Source: Pontibacter russatus
GTDB lineage: Bacteria > Bacteroidota > Bacteroidia > Cytophagales > Hymenobacteraceae
Reading direction: 5' to 3'
Assembly (NCBI RefSeq): GCF_009931655.1
Contig: NZ_CP047984.1
Coordinates: 2,002,501 to 2,066,500 of the forward strand
DNA length: 64,000 nucleotides
Part shown: piece after piece, positions 50,465-58,468 of the stretch
Position numbering within the stretch: position 1 is the stretch's first letter
Layout: the number at the start of each line of letters is the position of its first letter
Notes under the pieces: generated by a model
What the model was told of the DNA's origin: nothing
The model's database searches: none
What the model saw: the letters and a program-made list of their open reading frames with translations, nothing else
Made by a program: the position numbers and the translations under genes

Positions 50465-51136
50465 ATGAAGAAACTTACACTCCTGATGCTGTTTCTGGTC
50501 GCCGGGTTTTCGGCGATGGCGCAGGTCGAGATCGGGCTGATGGTATCGCCCACCATTACAGGCAACCGTTTTATAGCCGAGGACAGGTACAATTTCGAGA
50601 AGGAAAACAGCTCGCTGCGGCTTGGCGTAGGGGTGGTGGCAGACTACTTCTTCGCACAGAACTACGCCTTCAGCACCGGCCTCGTGTACCGCAGCAAGGG
50701 CAGCGAGATTTCGTACAACTACACGCGCGAAGACGCTGGCGGCGCAACGGTAACGACCAGGGGCAAGGACGATATTTCGCTGCAGTACATCGAGCTCCCG
50801 GTTACGCTCAAGTTATTTACGAACGAAGTGGCGCCCGGCACTATTGCCTACTTCCAGGTGGGCGGCTCCCTGAACACCAAGGTGGCGGCGCAGGTAAACA
50901 ACAAGAAAGTGATAGACGGCGATAAAGTAGGGAAGCGCTTCAACATCTTCGAAGCGGATGCGCTTCTGGGCGGTGGCGTGGAGTTCCAGATGGGCCAGAG
51001 CACCAAGCTATTCGGCGGCATTACTTACCACCGTGGCCTCACCGACATCGACGATTATTATGAAAAGCAGCTCGGCGACAAGAACATCGCGCTGAAGAAC
51101 AACGGCGTTTCCGTGGACGTCGGCGTGAAGTTCTGA
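50465..51136 (+). CDS. PorT-like outer-membrane beta-barrel protein
   Basis: A 223-residue barrel protein with a signal peptide (MKKLTLLMLFLVAGFSAMAQ), mature start VEIGLMVSPTITGNRFIA, the strand ISLQYIELPVTLKLFTNEVA and the final strand NNGVSVDVGVKF ending in Phe. It belongs to the same broad PorT/OMP_b-brl family as the three tandem barrels at 21.7-24 kb but is closer to the PorT type. PorT is a type IX secretion component; divergent pairing with gldB is suggestive, yet I do not claim it is PorT itself. Confidence 0.8.
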   Translation: MKKLTLLMLFLVAGFSAMAQVEIGLMVSPTITGNRFIAEDRYNFEKENSSLRLGVGVVADYFFAQNYAFSTGLVYRSKGSEISYNYTREDAGGATVTTRGKDDISLQYIELPVTLKLFTNEVAPGTIAYFQVGGSLNTKVAAQVNNKKVIDGDKVGKRFNIFEADALLGGGVEFQMGQSTKLFGGITYHRGLTDIDDYYEKQLGDKNIALKNNGVSVDVGVKF

Positions 51137-51165
51137 TTTCCGCCTGCGCTGATGCAGTTATATAT

Positions 51166-51200
51166 AAAAAGCCGCCCCGAGTATATCAGGGCGGCTTTTT
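51166..51200. terminator. Symmetric terminator between the PorT-like gene and rng
   Basis: A perfect 12-bp stem (AAAAAGCCGCCC/GGGCGGCTTTTT) with an 11-base loop serves two convergent genes. Confidence 0.9.
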
Positions 51201-51211
51201 ATATATAAAAT

Positions 51212-52807
51212 TTACTCTTCTTCCGGCGCTACGACACTCACATCCGAGAGGGCGGCGCGCAGCTCAATTTCCTCCCCTCTGTCGTCCATCACTTTAAAGT
51301 CCATGATGCCGAGCGAGGTGTCCTTCACCAGGTTTATCCACTTAAAGTACTTGAAAAACCACTTCATCTGCCTCGAGGCGATCCCTTTCGTGTAGTAGGT
51401 ATACAGGAACGGGTGCAGGTAAAGCGTCAGGCTCTTGTGGTTGTGGCTGGTCAGCAGGTCGTCTACCGCTGCGTCAATTTCGTCTGTCACCAGTATGCTG
51501 GCCGTAATCTTGCCGGTGCCGTTGCAGGTAGGGCATACCTCCCCGGTGATGATGTTTTGCTCCGGCCGCACGCGCTGGCGCGTCACCTGCAGCAGGCCGA
51601 ACTTGGAGATGGGGAGAATGGTGGACCTGGATCGGTCGCGCTTCATTTCCTCCTTCACCACCTCATATACCCGCTGGCGGTTTTCCGGCGACTTCATGTC
51701 GATGAAGTCCACTACAATGATACCACCTATATCCCGGAGGCGCAGCTGGCGGGCCACTTCTTTGGCTGCCATCATGTTCACGTTCAGCGCGGTGGCCTCC
51801 TGATCGGTTTCGGTATTGGATTTGTTCCCACTGTTCACATCAATCACATGCAGGGCCTCGGTGTGCTCAATCACCAGGTAGCCACCGCCTGGTATGGTCA
51901 CTGTCTTGCCGAAAGCAGCCTTCAGCTGTTTCTCGATGTTAAAGTGTTCGAAGGTTTTGGTTTTACCAGTATAATGCTTCAGAATGTTCAGTCTGTCCGG
52001 AGCAATACTACTGAGGTATGCCTTGATGTCGTCATAGAGGGTCGTATCGTCCACTACTATGCTGTCAAAGCTCTCGTTTAATAAATCCCTCAAGATGGAG
52101 GAAGAACGGTTCAGCTCGCCAATGATTTTATCATTGGGCTTTGCCACCCGGAGGGTTTTGAAGCCCTCCTCCCAGTTCGCAATCATGTTGCGCATGTCCC
52201 TGTCGAGCTCCGCCACGTCGCGGCCCTCTGCCACTGTCCTGATGATGACGCCAAAGTTCTCTGGCTTGATGGAACTGATCAGGCGCTTGAGGCGCGTGCG
52301 CTCTTCTTTGCTGACGATTTTCTTGGACACGCTTACCGTGTTTGAAAACGGCACGAGCACCAGGTACCGGCCAGCAAGCGATATTTCGCAGGAAAGGCGC
52401 GGGCCTTTGGTAGATATGGGCTCTTTTACGATTTGCACCAACAGCTGCTGCCCTTTCTTGAGGACGTCAGCCATTTTGCCGAGCTTATCTATTTCAGGCT
52501 CAAATTTGAACTGGTTTAGCTTTGGTGAAGCGTTCTTCTGTGTCTGCGCTGCCTTAACGTATTTGTTAAGTGTTTTTACATTCGCTCCCAGGTCGTGGTA
52601 ATGCAGAAAAGCATCCTTGTGGTAGCCAATGTCAATAAAAGCAGCGTTTAGGCCAGGCATCACTTTCTTGACAGTGCCCAGGAAGATATCACCAACTATA
52701 TAGTCCGTGTCTTTCGACTCGAAGTGATACTCCACCAGGCGCTTGTCCTGCAAGAGCGCAATGCGTTCCCCATCCTGAGTAGAATTGATAATCAGTTCGT
52801 TGCTCAA
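51212..52807 (-). CDS. rng: Ribonuclease E/G family protein
   Basis: A 531-residue endoribonuclease. An N-terminal S1 domain (about 35-130) includes VMPGLNAAFIDIGYHKDAFL. The catalytic metal-binding Asp323 is in LHVIDVNSGN and Asp367 in IIVVDFIDM. The zinc-link Cys425 and Cys428 are in CPTCNGTGK. There is no long C-terminal scaffold, so it is of the RNase G type. It cuts single-stranded RNA at AU-rich sites in rRNA and mRNA processing. It follows the COX24-like peptide after 83 bp that hold a hairpin. Confidence 0.92.
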   Translation of the reverse strand: MSNELIINSTQDGERIALLQDKRLVEYHFESKDTDYIVGDIFLGTVKKVMPGLNAAFIDIGYHKDAFLHYHDLGANVKTLNKYVKAAQTQKNASPKLNQFKFEPEIDKLGKMADVLKKGQQLLVQIVKEPISTKGPRLSCEISLAGRYLVLVPFSNTVSVSKKIVSKEERTRLKRLISSIKPENFGVIIRTVAEGRDVAELDRDMRNMIANWEEGFKTLRVAKPNDKIIGELNRSSSILRDLLNESFDSIVVDDTTLYDDIKAYLSSIAPDRLNILKHYTGKTKTFEHFNIEKQLKAAFGKTVTIPGGGYLVIEHTEALHVIDVNSGNKSNTETDQEATALNVNMMAAKEVARQLRLRDIGGIIVVDFIDMKSPENRQRVYEVVKEEMKRDRSRSTILPISKFGLLQVTRQRVRPEQNIITGEVCPTCNGTGKITASILVTDEIDAAVDDLLTSHNHKSLTLYLHPFLYTYYTKGIASRQMKWFFKYFKWINLVKDTSLGIMDFKVMDDRGEEIELRAALSDVSVVAPEEE

Positions 52808-52843
52808 TTTCTCTCAAATGGTTATTAGGATGTATAAGACCAA

Positions 52844-52870
52844 AGCCCACATTTGCATAGCAAAGTGGGC
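52844..52870 (-). terminator. Hairpin between the COX24-like gene and rng
   Basis: A stem formed by GCCCACA and TGTGGGC-like sequence with TTTGC/GCAAA inside and one bulge; only three T follow. It may be an attenuator that lowers rng expression. Confidence 0.5.
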
Positions 52871-52890
52871 CCTACTAAACGCGGAAGAAA

Positions 52891-52980
52891 TTACTTCTTC
52901 TTGTGTCTGTTTTTTCTCAAACGCTTCTTTCTCTTGTGCGTGGCAATTTTATGTCTTTTTCTTTTTTTTCCGCAAGGCAT
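52891..52980 (-). CDS. AURKAIP1/COX24-domain small ribosome-associated peptide
   Basis: A 29-residue extremely basic peptide, MPCGKKRKRHKIATHKRKKR then LRKNRHKKK. It matches the bacterial members of the AURKAIP1/COX24 C-terminal domain family, related to mitochondrial ribosomal protein mS38. In Bacteroidota it is nearly universal and binds the small subunit, as far as I know. It lies between the TPR gene and rng on the same strand. The frame is too short for usual gene finders. Confidence 0.85.
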   Translation of the reverse strand: MPCGKKRKRHKIATHKRKKRLRKNRHKKK

Positions 52981-53024
52981 AGTCTTGTGTTTTTGTTTTT
53001 ATAAATTGATTTCTTTGATTTCTG

Positions 53025-53891
53025 TTAGTTCAGCTTCGCCAGTTCCTCATCCACCGATGCCGCCAGGGCCGGGTCGTCGCTCATGCTTTTCACCTTGTTA
53101 AACAAGGCCTTAGCCTCTTCGCCCTGCCCCGTATTTGCCAACGACAGCGCTAAATAGAAGGTTCCTTCCACGTGCTGCGGGTTTACCTCCACCAGCTTCC
53201 GGAAGCGCTCGGCGGCCTTGTCGTACTGCCCGGACTGGATAGACAGGATGCCCATGTTGAAGAGCGCCTTCTCGTGGTTTGGGTTAGAGGCGAGTACCTC
53301 ACGCAGCAGCGTAATGCCCTGCATCGGGCTGTTGCTGGCAATGTAGGTCATGGCCACGTTCGTCTTGGCGTCAAGCTCCGAAGGGTTGTTCTTCAGCACC
53401 TGCTCGTACATTGCCCGTGCCTTGGCTCCGAGTTCACCGGCGCTTTCCTGCGTGGTGGCGAAGGTAAAGGCCTCGTAATAGGCATCACCCGCTTTTTTAT
53501 ATGCTTTTTCGCCCCCCCGCGCTTCCGCTGCCTGCTCATAGTAATAGCCGGCACTGTCGTACTGGCTGGCGGTGGCGTAGGCGTCTGCCAGTTCCGTTGC
53601 CAGCAGCATGCGGGCCTGTGTGTCGGTGGCCTTGTTGTACTTGGCGCGGGCTGTCGACAGCTCCATCAGTTGCTCCGGCGTGGCGGTGGCGTGTGCCGCT
53701 GCCGCAGCCCCTTCTGCTCCGTGGTCGTGCCCGTCATCCGGGGAATGGCCCTCGGCAGAGGCGCCTGCCGCAGCCTCGGTGCTGGCGAGACCGGCTTTAT
53801 CCTCTTCGTTTACAACCACTTTAGGCAAAAAGAACATGACAGCCACCAACGCGATGGCTGCAACAACTATCAATATTTGTGACCGTGACAT
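53025..53891 (-). CDS. TPR-repeat protein with N-terminal membrane anchor
   Basis: A 288-residue protein. One membrane helix (MSRSQILIVVAAIALVAVMF, about 4-25) is followed by a linker rich in Ala, Gly, His and Asp (about 35-75, EGHSPDDGHDHGAEG) and tetratricopeptide repeats from about 100 to 280 (AKARAMYEQVLKNNPSELDA; HEKALFNMGILSIQSGQYDK; AAERFRKLVEVNPQHVEGTF). TPR repeats mediate protein contacts in the periplasm. A perfect TATCTTTG box lies 46 bases upstream of the start. It heads a leftward unit with the COX24-like gene and rng. Confidence 0.82.
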   Translation of the reverse strand: MSRSQILIVVAAIALVAVMFFLPKVVVNEEDKAGLASTEAAAGASAEGHSPDDGHDHGAEGAAAAAHATATPEQLMELSTARAKYNKATDTQARMLLATELADAYATASQYDSAGYYYEQAAEARGGEKAYKKAGDAYYEAFTFATTQESAGELGAKARAMYEQVLKNNPSELDAKTNVAMTYIASNSPMQGITLLREVLASNPNHEKALFNMGILSIQSGQYDKAAERFRKLVEVNPQHVEGTFYLALSLANTGQGEEAKALFNKVKSMSDDPALAASVDEELAKLN

Positions 53892-53937
53892 TCTTTTTAC
53901 CTAAGGGCTGCTTTCTAAATAATTGCTTTTAGATCAG

Positions 53938-53945
53938 CAAAGATA
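53938..53945 (-). promoter_or_regulatory. Predicted -7 element of the TPR gene unit
   Basis: TATCTTTG on the minus strand, at the right distance after the HU stop (53953) to start a new transcript near 53931. The -33 element overlaps the HU gene end and is weak. Confidence 0.55.
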
Positions 53946-53952
53946 CGAAAAA

Positions 53953-54258
53953 TTAGGAATGGGTGAGTTCTTGTATCTTCTTGCTGTTTTTGATCTTCTG
54001 GATAAAGGTTTTCGAGGGCTTGAAGCTCGGAATAAAGTGCTCGTCGATGATGATAGACGTGTTCTTTGAAATGTTGCGGGCTACTTTTTTAGCGCGCTTC
54101 TTGTTCACAAAGCTACCAAAACCTCTCACGTAGATGTTGTTACCGTCGGCCATAGAATCCTTCACTACTTTGAAGAAGGCCTCTACTGTCGCCTGCACAT
54201 CCGCCTTGTCGATCCCTGTTTTATCAGCAACTTCTGATATTACTTCTGCTTTAGTCAC
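53953..54258 (-). CDS. HU/IHF family DNA-binding protein
   Basis: A 101-residue histone-like protein, MTKAEVISEVADKTGIDKAD onward, with the DNA-binding arm GFGSFVNKKRAKKVARNIS (about 46-64). The first half follows HU closely; the last ten residues (KNSKKIQELTHS) are a lysine-rich extension. HU bends and compacts DNA. In many Cytophagales HU, mutY, ssb, gldE and gldD are close neighbours, as here, although HU points the other way. Confidence 0.93.
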   Translation of the reverse strand: MTKAEVISEVADKTGIDKADVQATVEAFFKVVKDSMADGNNIYVRGFGSFVNKKRAKKVARNISKNTSIIIDEHFIPSFKPSKTFIQKIKNSKKIQELTHS

Positions 54259-54344
54259 TTTCTTAGTTTTTATAAAATTAATAATAAGTTAACGCTCAAT
54301 GCTTTACTATCAGCAAAGTTGCTCATTTACTGATTTTCGGGCCA

Positions 54345-54352
54345 CAAAGGTA
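54345..54352 (-). promoter_or_regulatory. Predicted -7 element of the HU gene
   Basis: TACCTTTG on the minus strand is a perfect match, giving a leader of about 80 bases. The remaining gap to mutY (54353-54604) shows only TATATA runs and no gene. Confidence 0.55.
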
Positions 54353-54604
54353 ATTTTACTTTTCGATAAGTAAAAGCATTCCCCACAAATTATTAGCGCC
54401 TCATATGCACGGCTTTAGCCCCGGAATTGCCCGGAATATGGCTTCTCCGGCCCCAGTCCCTGTCTCTGAACGGCAGGCGGTTATTTATATTTCAGCGGCA
54501 GGCAGCAGCCCCGGCCCGGCTATATCTGTGTTGCACCACCGTTAAACATTCCCTTTCTTTGGCTTGTTCCACTTCCAACAAACTGCCCCATATATAACTT
54601 TACC

Positions 54605-55696
54605 ATGGCCACTCCTGAACAGGCACACTTTGCCGACACCCTCATCCGCTGGTACGGGCGGCACAAACGCGCCCTGCCGTGGCGCGACACCACCAACCCC
54701 TACCATATATGGCTGTCGGAGGTGATACTGCAGCAGACGCGCGTGGCGCAGGGCCTGCCCTACTACCTGAAGTTTGTGGAGGCATACCCCACGGTGCAGC
54801 AATTGGCCGCCGCCCCCGAAGACGAGGTGCTGCGCCTGTGGCAGGGGCTGGGCTACTACTCCAGGGCCCGCAACATGCACCACACCGCCAAAATGGTGGC
54901 AGCGGAATTCAATGGCCGGTTTCCGGACACTTACGCGGAGTTGCTCAAACTGAAGGGGGTGGGCAGTTACACGGCTGCCGCCATCGCGTCCTTCGCTTTC
55001 GGGGAGCCCGTGGCGGTGCTCGACGGCAATGTGTTTCGGGTGCTGGCGCGCGTGTTTGGGATTTCGGATGACATTGCAGCGCCCGCCTCGCGTAAAGTCT
55101 TCAAGAAACTGGCGGATGAGCTGGTGCCTACCGATGCGCCTGACATATATAACCAGGCCATTATGGAGTTCGGCGCCATCCAGTGTACGCCCGTCATGCC
55201 CGATTGTATGTTCTGCCCGTTGCAGCAAAACTGCTTCGCCTTTAACCACGGCATGGTGCAGGAACTGCCCGTAAAGGCAAAGGCGAAGGCGGCGCGCCCG
55301 CGTTATTTCCATTACATCGTGCTGGAGCACGCCGGGCGTTTTTACCTGCGCAAGCGGCTGGAGGGGGATATATGGCAGGGGCTGTATGACTTCTACCTAT
55401 ATGAGAGCCCCGACAAGAACCTGCCACCGGAGGCACTGCTGCCGGAACTGCAGCAGGCAGGCCTGGAAGTGGATATGGCGCACCTGGAACTTCCCCGGAA
55501 GGATTACAAACACATCCTGAGCCACCAGAAAATAACGGCCCGCTTTTACCGCGTCAGGCTCAAAAACCGTTTAAGGGAAGAAGTGCTGCAGGAGGCAAGG
55601 TTGGCGCTTTTTACGGTGAACGAGGTGGAGGAACTGCCCAAGCCCATACTCATAAATAGTTATTTGCAAGATGCTAAAATTTTAGTATATTTATAG
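54605..55696 (+). CDS. mutY: A/G-specific adenine glycosylase
   Basis: A 363-residue repair enzyme that removes adenine opposite 8-oxoguanine. Glu39 (in WLSEVILQQTRV) and Asp140 (in VAVLDGNVFRV) are the catalytic acids. The helix-hairpin-helix is LKGVGSYTAAAIASFAFG. The iron-sulfur ligands are Cys194, Cys201, Cys204 and Cys210. A C-terminal NUDIX-like domain (from about 235) recognises 8-oxoguanine. It leads a rightward run of mutY, ssb, gldE and gldD. Confidence 0.95.
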   Translation: MATPEQAHFADTLIRWYGRHKRALPWRDTTNPYHIWLSEVILQQTRVAQGLPYYLKFVEAYPTVQQLAAAPEDEVLRLWQGLGYYSRARNMHHTAKMVAAEFNGRFPDTYAELLKLKGVGSYTAAAIASFAFGEPVAVLDGNVFRVLARVFGISDDIAAPASRKVFKKLADELVPTDAPDIYNQAIMEFGAIQCTPVMPDCMFCPLQQNCFAFNHGMVQELPVKAKAKAARPRYFHYIVLEHAGRFYLRKRLEGDIWQGLYDFYLYESPDKNLPPEALLPELQQAGLEVDMAHLELPRKDYKHILSHQKITARFYRVRLKNRLREEVLQEARLALFTVNEVEELPKPILINSYLQDAKILVYL

Positions 55697-55804
55697 ACTG
55701 AAACTATTTAGGCAGCCAAAAGCATTATCTGTTTCAGTAAGCCATATTGCCTCCGGCTTGGTTGCCGGAGTAGCCCGTTTCAACTTAATATTATCGTAAA
55801 AACC

Positions 55805-56269
55805 ATGGCAAGTGTAAACAAAGTAATCCTGATCGGAAACCTGGGCAAAGACCCGGAAGTACGCCACCTCGAAGGCGGCATAGCCGTAGCGCGTTTCCCG
55901 ATCGCCACTTCTGAGACGTTTAAAGACAAAAGCGGCCAGAAGCAGGAAAGAACCGAATGGCACAACATTGTAGTCTGGAGAGGCCTCGCTGAGGTGGCGG
56001 AAAAGTACCTCAGGAAAGGCAATTCCGTCTATATAGAAGGCAAGCTCCGGACAAACAACTACCAGGACAAGGAGGGCATCCAGCGCTACAGCACCGAGAT
56101 TGTGGCGGACAACATGACCATGCTGGGCGGCCGCAATGACGCAGGCAGCGGCGGCGAAGGCCATTACCAGGCGTCCTCCTCCCCGGCCTCCTCCTCGGGC
56201 GGCAACGCGGGCAATACCGGCAACGCATCCGCCTTCCAGAACGACGAGCCGGACGACCTGCCGTTCTAA
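55805..56269 (+). CDS. ssb: Single-stranded DNA-binding protein
   Basis: A 154-residue SSB. The OB-fold (about 1-108) begins [20 protein letters not shown] and includes the [20 protein letters not shown] strand. A Gly/Ser-rich linker follows (about 115-140), then the acidic tip DEPDDLPF that recruits partner proteins. The length is usual. It lies 26 bp before gldE, with no terminator between, so these may be co-transcribed. Confidence 0.97.
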   Translation: MASVNKVILIGNLGKDPEVRHLEGGIAVARFPIATSETFKDKSGQKQERTEWHNIVVWRGLAEVAEKYLRKGNSVYIEGKLRTNNYQDKEGIQRYSTEIVADNMTMLGGRNDAGSGGEGHYQASSSPASSSGGNAGNTGNASAFQNDEPDDLPF

Positions 56270-56295
56270 CCCATGTTTCACTAAATAACCCGATT

Positions 56296-57663
56296 TTGGA
56301 AAGTTTAGATTCCGGAGACCCCCTGAGTTACGGTTTACTCCAGATACTACAAAGCTCACTCGCGCAACTCAGGTTTGAATACATTGCCGCCATCCTGGCG
56401 GGTTTTATATTACTGCTGCTCTCTGCCCTCATCTCGGGGGCGGAGGCAGCTTTCTTCTCTCTCTCGGAGCGGGAACTGGAGCACTGCAAGAACAGCCGCC
56501 TGCCATCTGAGCAGCGCGTGTCCCAACTCCTGCAAGAACCGCGCAAACTGCTCACCACCCTCCTCATTCTCAACAACGGCATCAACGTCAGCATCATCAC
56601 GCTTTTTGCCTACGTGGCCTGGCAGGTGTTCGGCACGATGGCCTTGCCTGCCGGCATCATGGCGGCCTGTATGCTGTTCGCCACCTTCTTTATCGTGTTC
56701 TGCGGGGAGGTGCTGCCGAAAGTATATGTGCAGAAAAGGCGGCTTGCTATCACAAGCCGGGCTGCCGCTGTGCTGGACCGCCTCGAAAAGCCGCTCAGCC
56801 CCCTCGCGCGGCTGCTGATGGCGATCAGCACTTATATAGAAGAGCGCTATATGCTCAAGTCCTACAACCACACCATCGAGGACCTGCACCACAGCCTGGA
56901 CATGGCCCTGACAAATGAGGAGACTTCCCCGGAGGAGCGCCGCATCCTGCGCGGCGTGGTCAACTTCGGCTCTATCACCGTGAAGCAGATCATGCGCCCG
57001 CACATCGACATTGTGGCGTTCAGCACCAAAATGACCTTCCCGGAACTGCTGCCCCTCATCGTGCAGTGGGGCTACTCGCGCGTGCCGGTATATACCGAGA
57101 GCAACGATAAAATTGAGGGCATCCTGTACGTAAAAGACCTGCTCCCTCACCTTGACAAAGGGGTAGAGTTTAACTGGCAGCAGTTGGTGCGCCCGCCTTT
57201 CTTTGTGCAGGAGACCAGGCGCATCTCAGACTTGTTTCAGGATTTCAAGGAAAAGCACGTGCATATGGCCATTGTGGTGAACGAGTACGGCACCACCTGC
57301 GGCCTGCTGACCCTGGAGGATATTGTGGAGGAAATTGTCGGCGAGATTAATGATGAGTACGATGATGACGAAATCATTTATACCCAGCTCGACGAAAATA
57401 CCTATATATTTGACGGCAAGACATCGCTGCACGACTTTTGCAAGATAGCAGAAGTGCCCTTCGACGCCTTTAACGAAGTGAAGGGCGGAAACGAAACGGT
57501 GGCCGGGCTGCTGCTGGCGCTGTTCTCCCGCATTCCGCGCGTAGGCGAGGATGTTTCCTACGGCCGCTTCCATTTTACCGTAGAGTCGGCGGACTTTAAG
57601 CGCGTGAAAAGAGTGAAGATAAATGTCGCAAGCAAAAAAGAACACTACCAGAAGGTCAGCTAA
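56296..57663 (+). CDS. gldE: Gliding motility-associated protein GldE (CNNM/CorC-like)
   Basis: A 455-residue membrane protein. It has a short N-terminal region, a DUF21-type transmembrane domain (about 35-190, [19 protein letters not shown]), paired CBS domains (about 225-350, [20 protein letters not shown]) and a C-terminal CorC/HlyC domain. The start is TTG at 56296: no ATG comes before the conserved part. GldE in Flavobacterium is linked genetically to GldD and needed for gliding with reduced GldD levels. It overlaps gldD by 41 bp. Magnesium/cobalt efflux is the known job of similar proteins. Confidence 0.88.
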   Translation: MESLDSGDPLSYGLLQILQSSLAQLRFEYIAAILAGFILLLLSALISGAEAAFFSLSERELEHCKNSRLPSEQRVSQLLQEPRKLLTTLLILNNGINVSIITLFAYVAWQVFGTMALPAGIMAACMLFATFFIVFCGEVLPKVYVQKRRLAITSRAAAVLDRLEKPLSPLARLLMAISTYIEERYMLKSYNHTIEDLHHSLDMALTNEETSPEERRILRGVVNFGSITVKQIMRPHIDIVAFSTKMTFPELLPLIVQWGYSRVPVYTESNDKIEGILYVKDLLPHLDKGVEFNWQQLVRPPFFVQETRRISDLFQDFKEKHVHMAIVVNEYGTTCGLLTLEDIVEEIVGEINDEYDDDEIIYTQLDENTYIFDGKTSLHDFCKIAEVPFDAFNEVKGGNETVAGLLLALFSRIPRVGEDVSYGRFHFTVESADFKRVKRVKINVASKKEHYQKVS

Positions 57664-58243
57664 GGGGCAGGTATTTATAGGTATATGCCTGGCAACCTCC
57701 CTGGTGGCCTGCGAAGCAGAATACACCCCCAAACCAAAAGGCTACAACCGTATTGACCTGCCGACCGCTGCCTACCAGCCGCTGCAGGACGAGCACCCCT
57801 ACATGTTCGAATTCTCGCAGCACGCCAAGGTGCGGCCTGATTCGTCGGGCATTGCACAGCCGCACTGGATCAACATCATATACCCCGCCCTCGGGGCCAA
57901 CGTGCAGCTCACCTACAAGGACCTCGAAAGCGAGCAGATGCTGAACGACCTGATAGAGGACGCGCGCAAACTCACGGCCAAGCACCAGATAAAAGCCTAT
58001 GCCATTGAGGAATCGGAGATAAGGACGCCCGCCGGCGATGTGGCCTCAGTATTTGAGTTGGAAGGCGAAGTGCCCAGCCAGTTCCAGTTTTACGTGACCG
58101 ACTCTACCGAGCATTTCCTGCGCGGTGCTCTCTATTTTCAGACAGCCACACAGAACGATTCCCTGGCGCCTGTCATCGAGTATGTGAAAAAGGACATCGT
58201 GCACCTGCTCAATACGCTGGAGTGGAAGGAGCAGCAGCGATAG
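57623..58243 (+). CDS. gldD: Gliding motility lipoprotein GldD
   Basis: A 206-residue lipoprotein with the lipidation Cys30 in [20 protein letters not shown]. The conserved body includes [33 protein letters not shown] and the segment [19 protein letters not shown]. GldD is required for gliding and type IX secretion in Flavobacterium. The ATG is inside gldE, a 41-bp overlap that argues for coupled translation. Its TAG stop lies within the first bases of a REP-like element. Confidence 0.92.
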   Translation: MSQAKKNTTRRSAKGQVFIGICLATSLVACEAEYTPKPKGYNRIDLPTAAYQPLQDEHPYMFEFSQHAKVRPDSSGIAQPHWINIIYPALGANVQLTYKDLESEQMLNDLIEDARKLTAKHQIKAYAIEESEIRTPAGDVASVFELEGEVPSQFQFYVTDSTEHFLRGALYFQTATQNDSLAPVIEYVKKDIVHLLNTLEWKEQQR

Positions 58244-58353
58244 ACCTCGCGGTGTCCGAAGGTACCGTGAGCGTCTGTACCAAAGGCAGCAACTATATAT
58301 AAGCAGCTATATATAAACAGACACTCGCAGGAGCTGCGCACGCTGTGAGGTCT
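58242..58353. repeat. BIME-like pair of inverted REP hairpins
   Basis: Copy A (58242-58277) and copy B (58318-58353, inverted) are 36-bp elements of the same family as 18975-19010; B agrees with it at 31 of 36 positions. The 40 bases between contain CAAAGGCAG, also found after the first copy, and TATATATAA runs. Paired head-to-head REP units define a bacterial interspersed mosaic element. Confidence 0.75.
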
Positions 58354-58379
58354 TCTGATTCATATATAAAAAAGCATAA

Positions 58380-58412
58380 AGCCCCGGCAGCCTTACACCT
58401 GTCGGGGCTTTT
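58380..58412 (+). terminator. Terminator of the gldE-gldD unit
   Basis: An 11-bp stem with one G-T pair (AGCCCCGGCAG/CTGTCGGGGCT) followed by TTTTGC. Confidence 0.8.
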
Positions 58413-58415
58413 GCT

Positions 58416-58423
58416 TATTTTTG
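58416..58423 (+). promoter_or_regulatory. Predicted -7 element of recG
   Basis: TATTTTTG matches the consensus; transcription near 58430 would give a leader of about 40 bases before the TTG start. Confidence 0.5.
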
Positions 58424-58468
58424 TAATCTGATCTTGCCATACCCAACACTGAAAGCAAGCCAAAGGCA

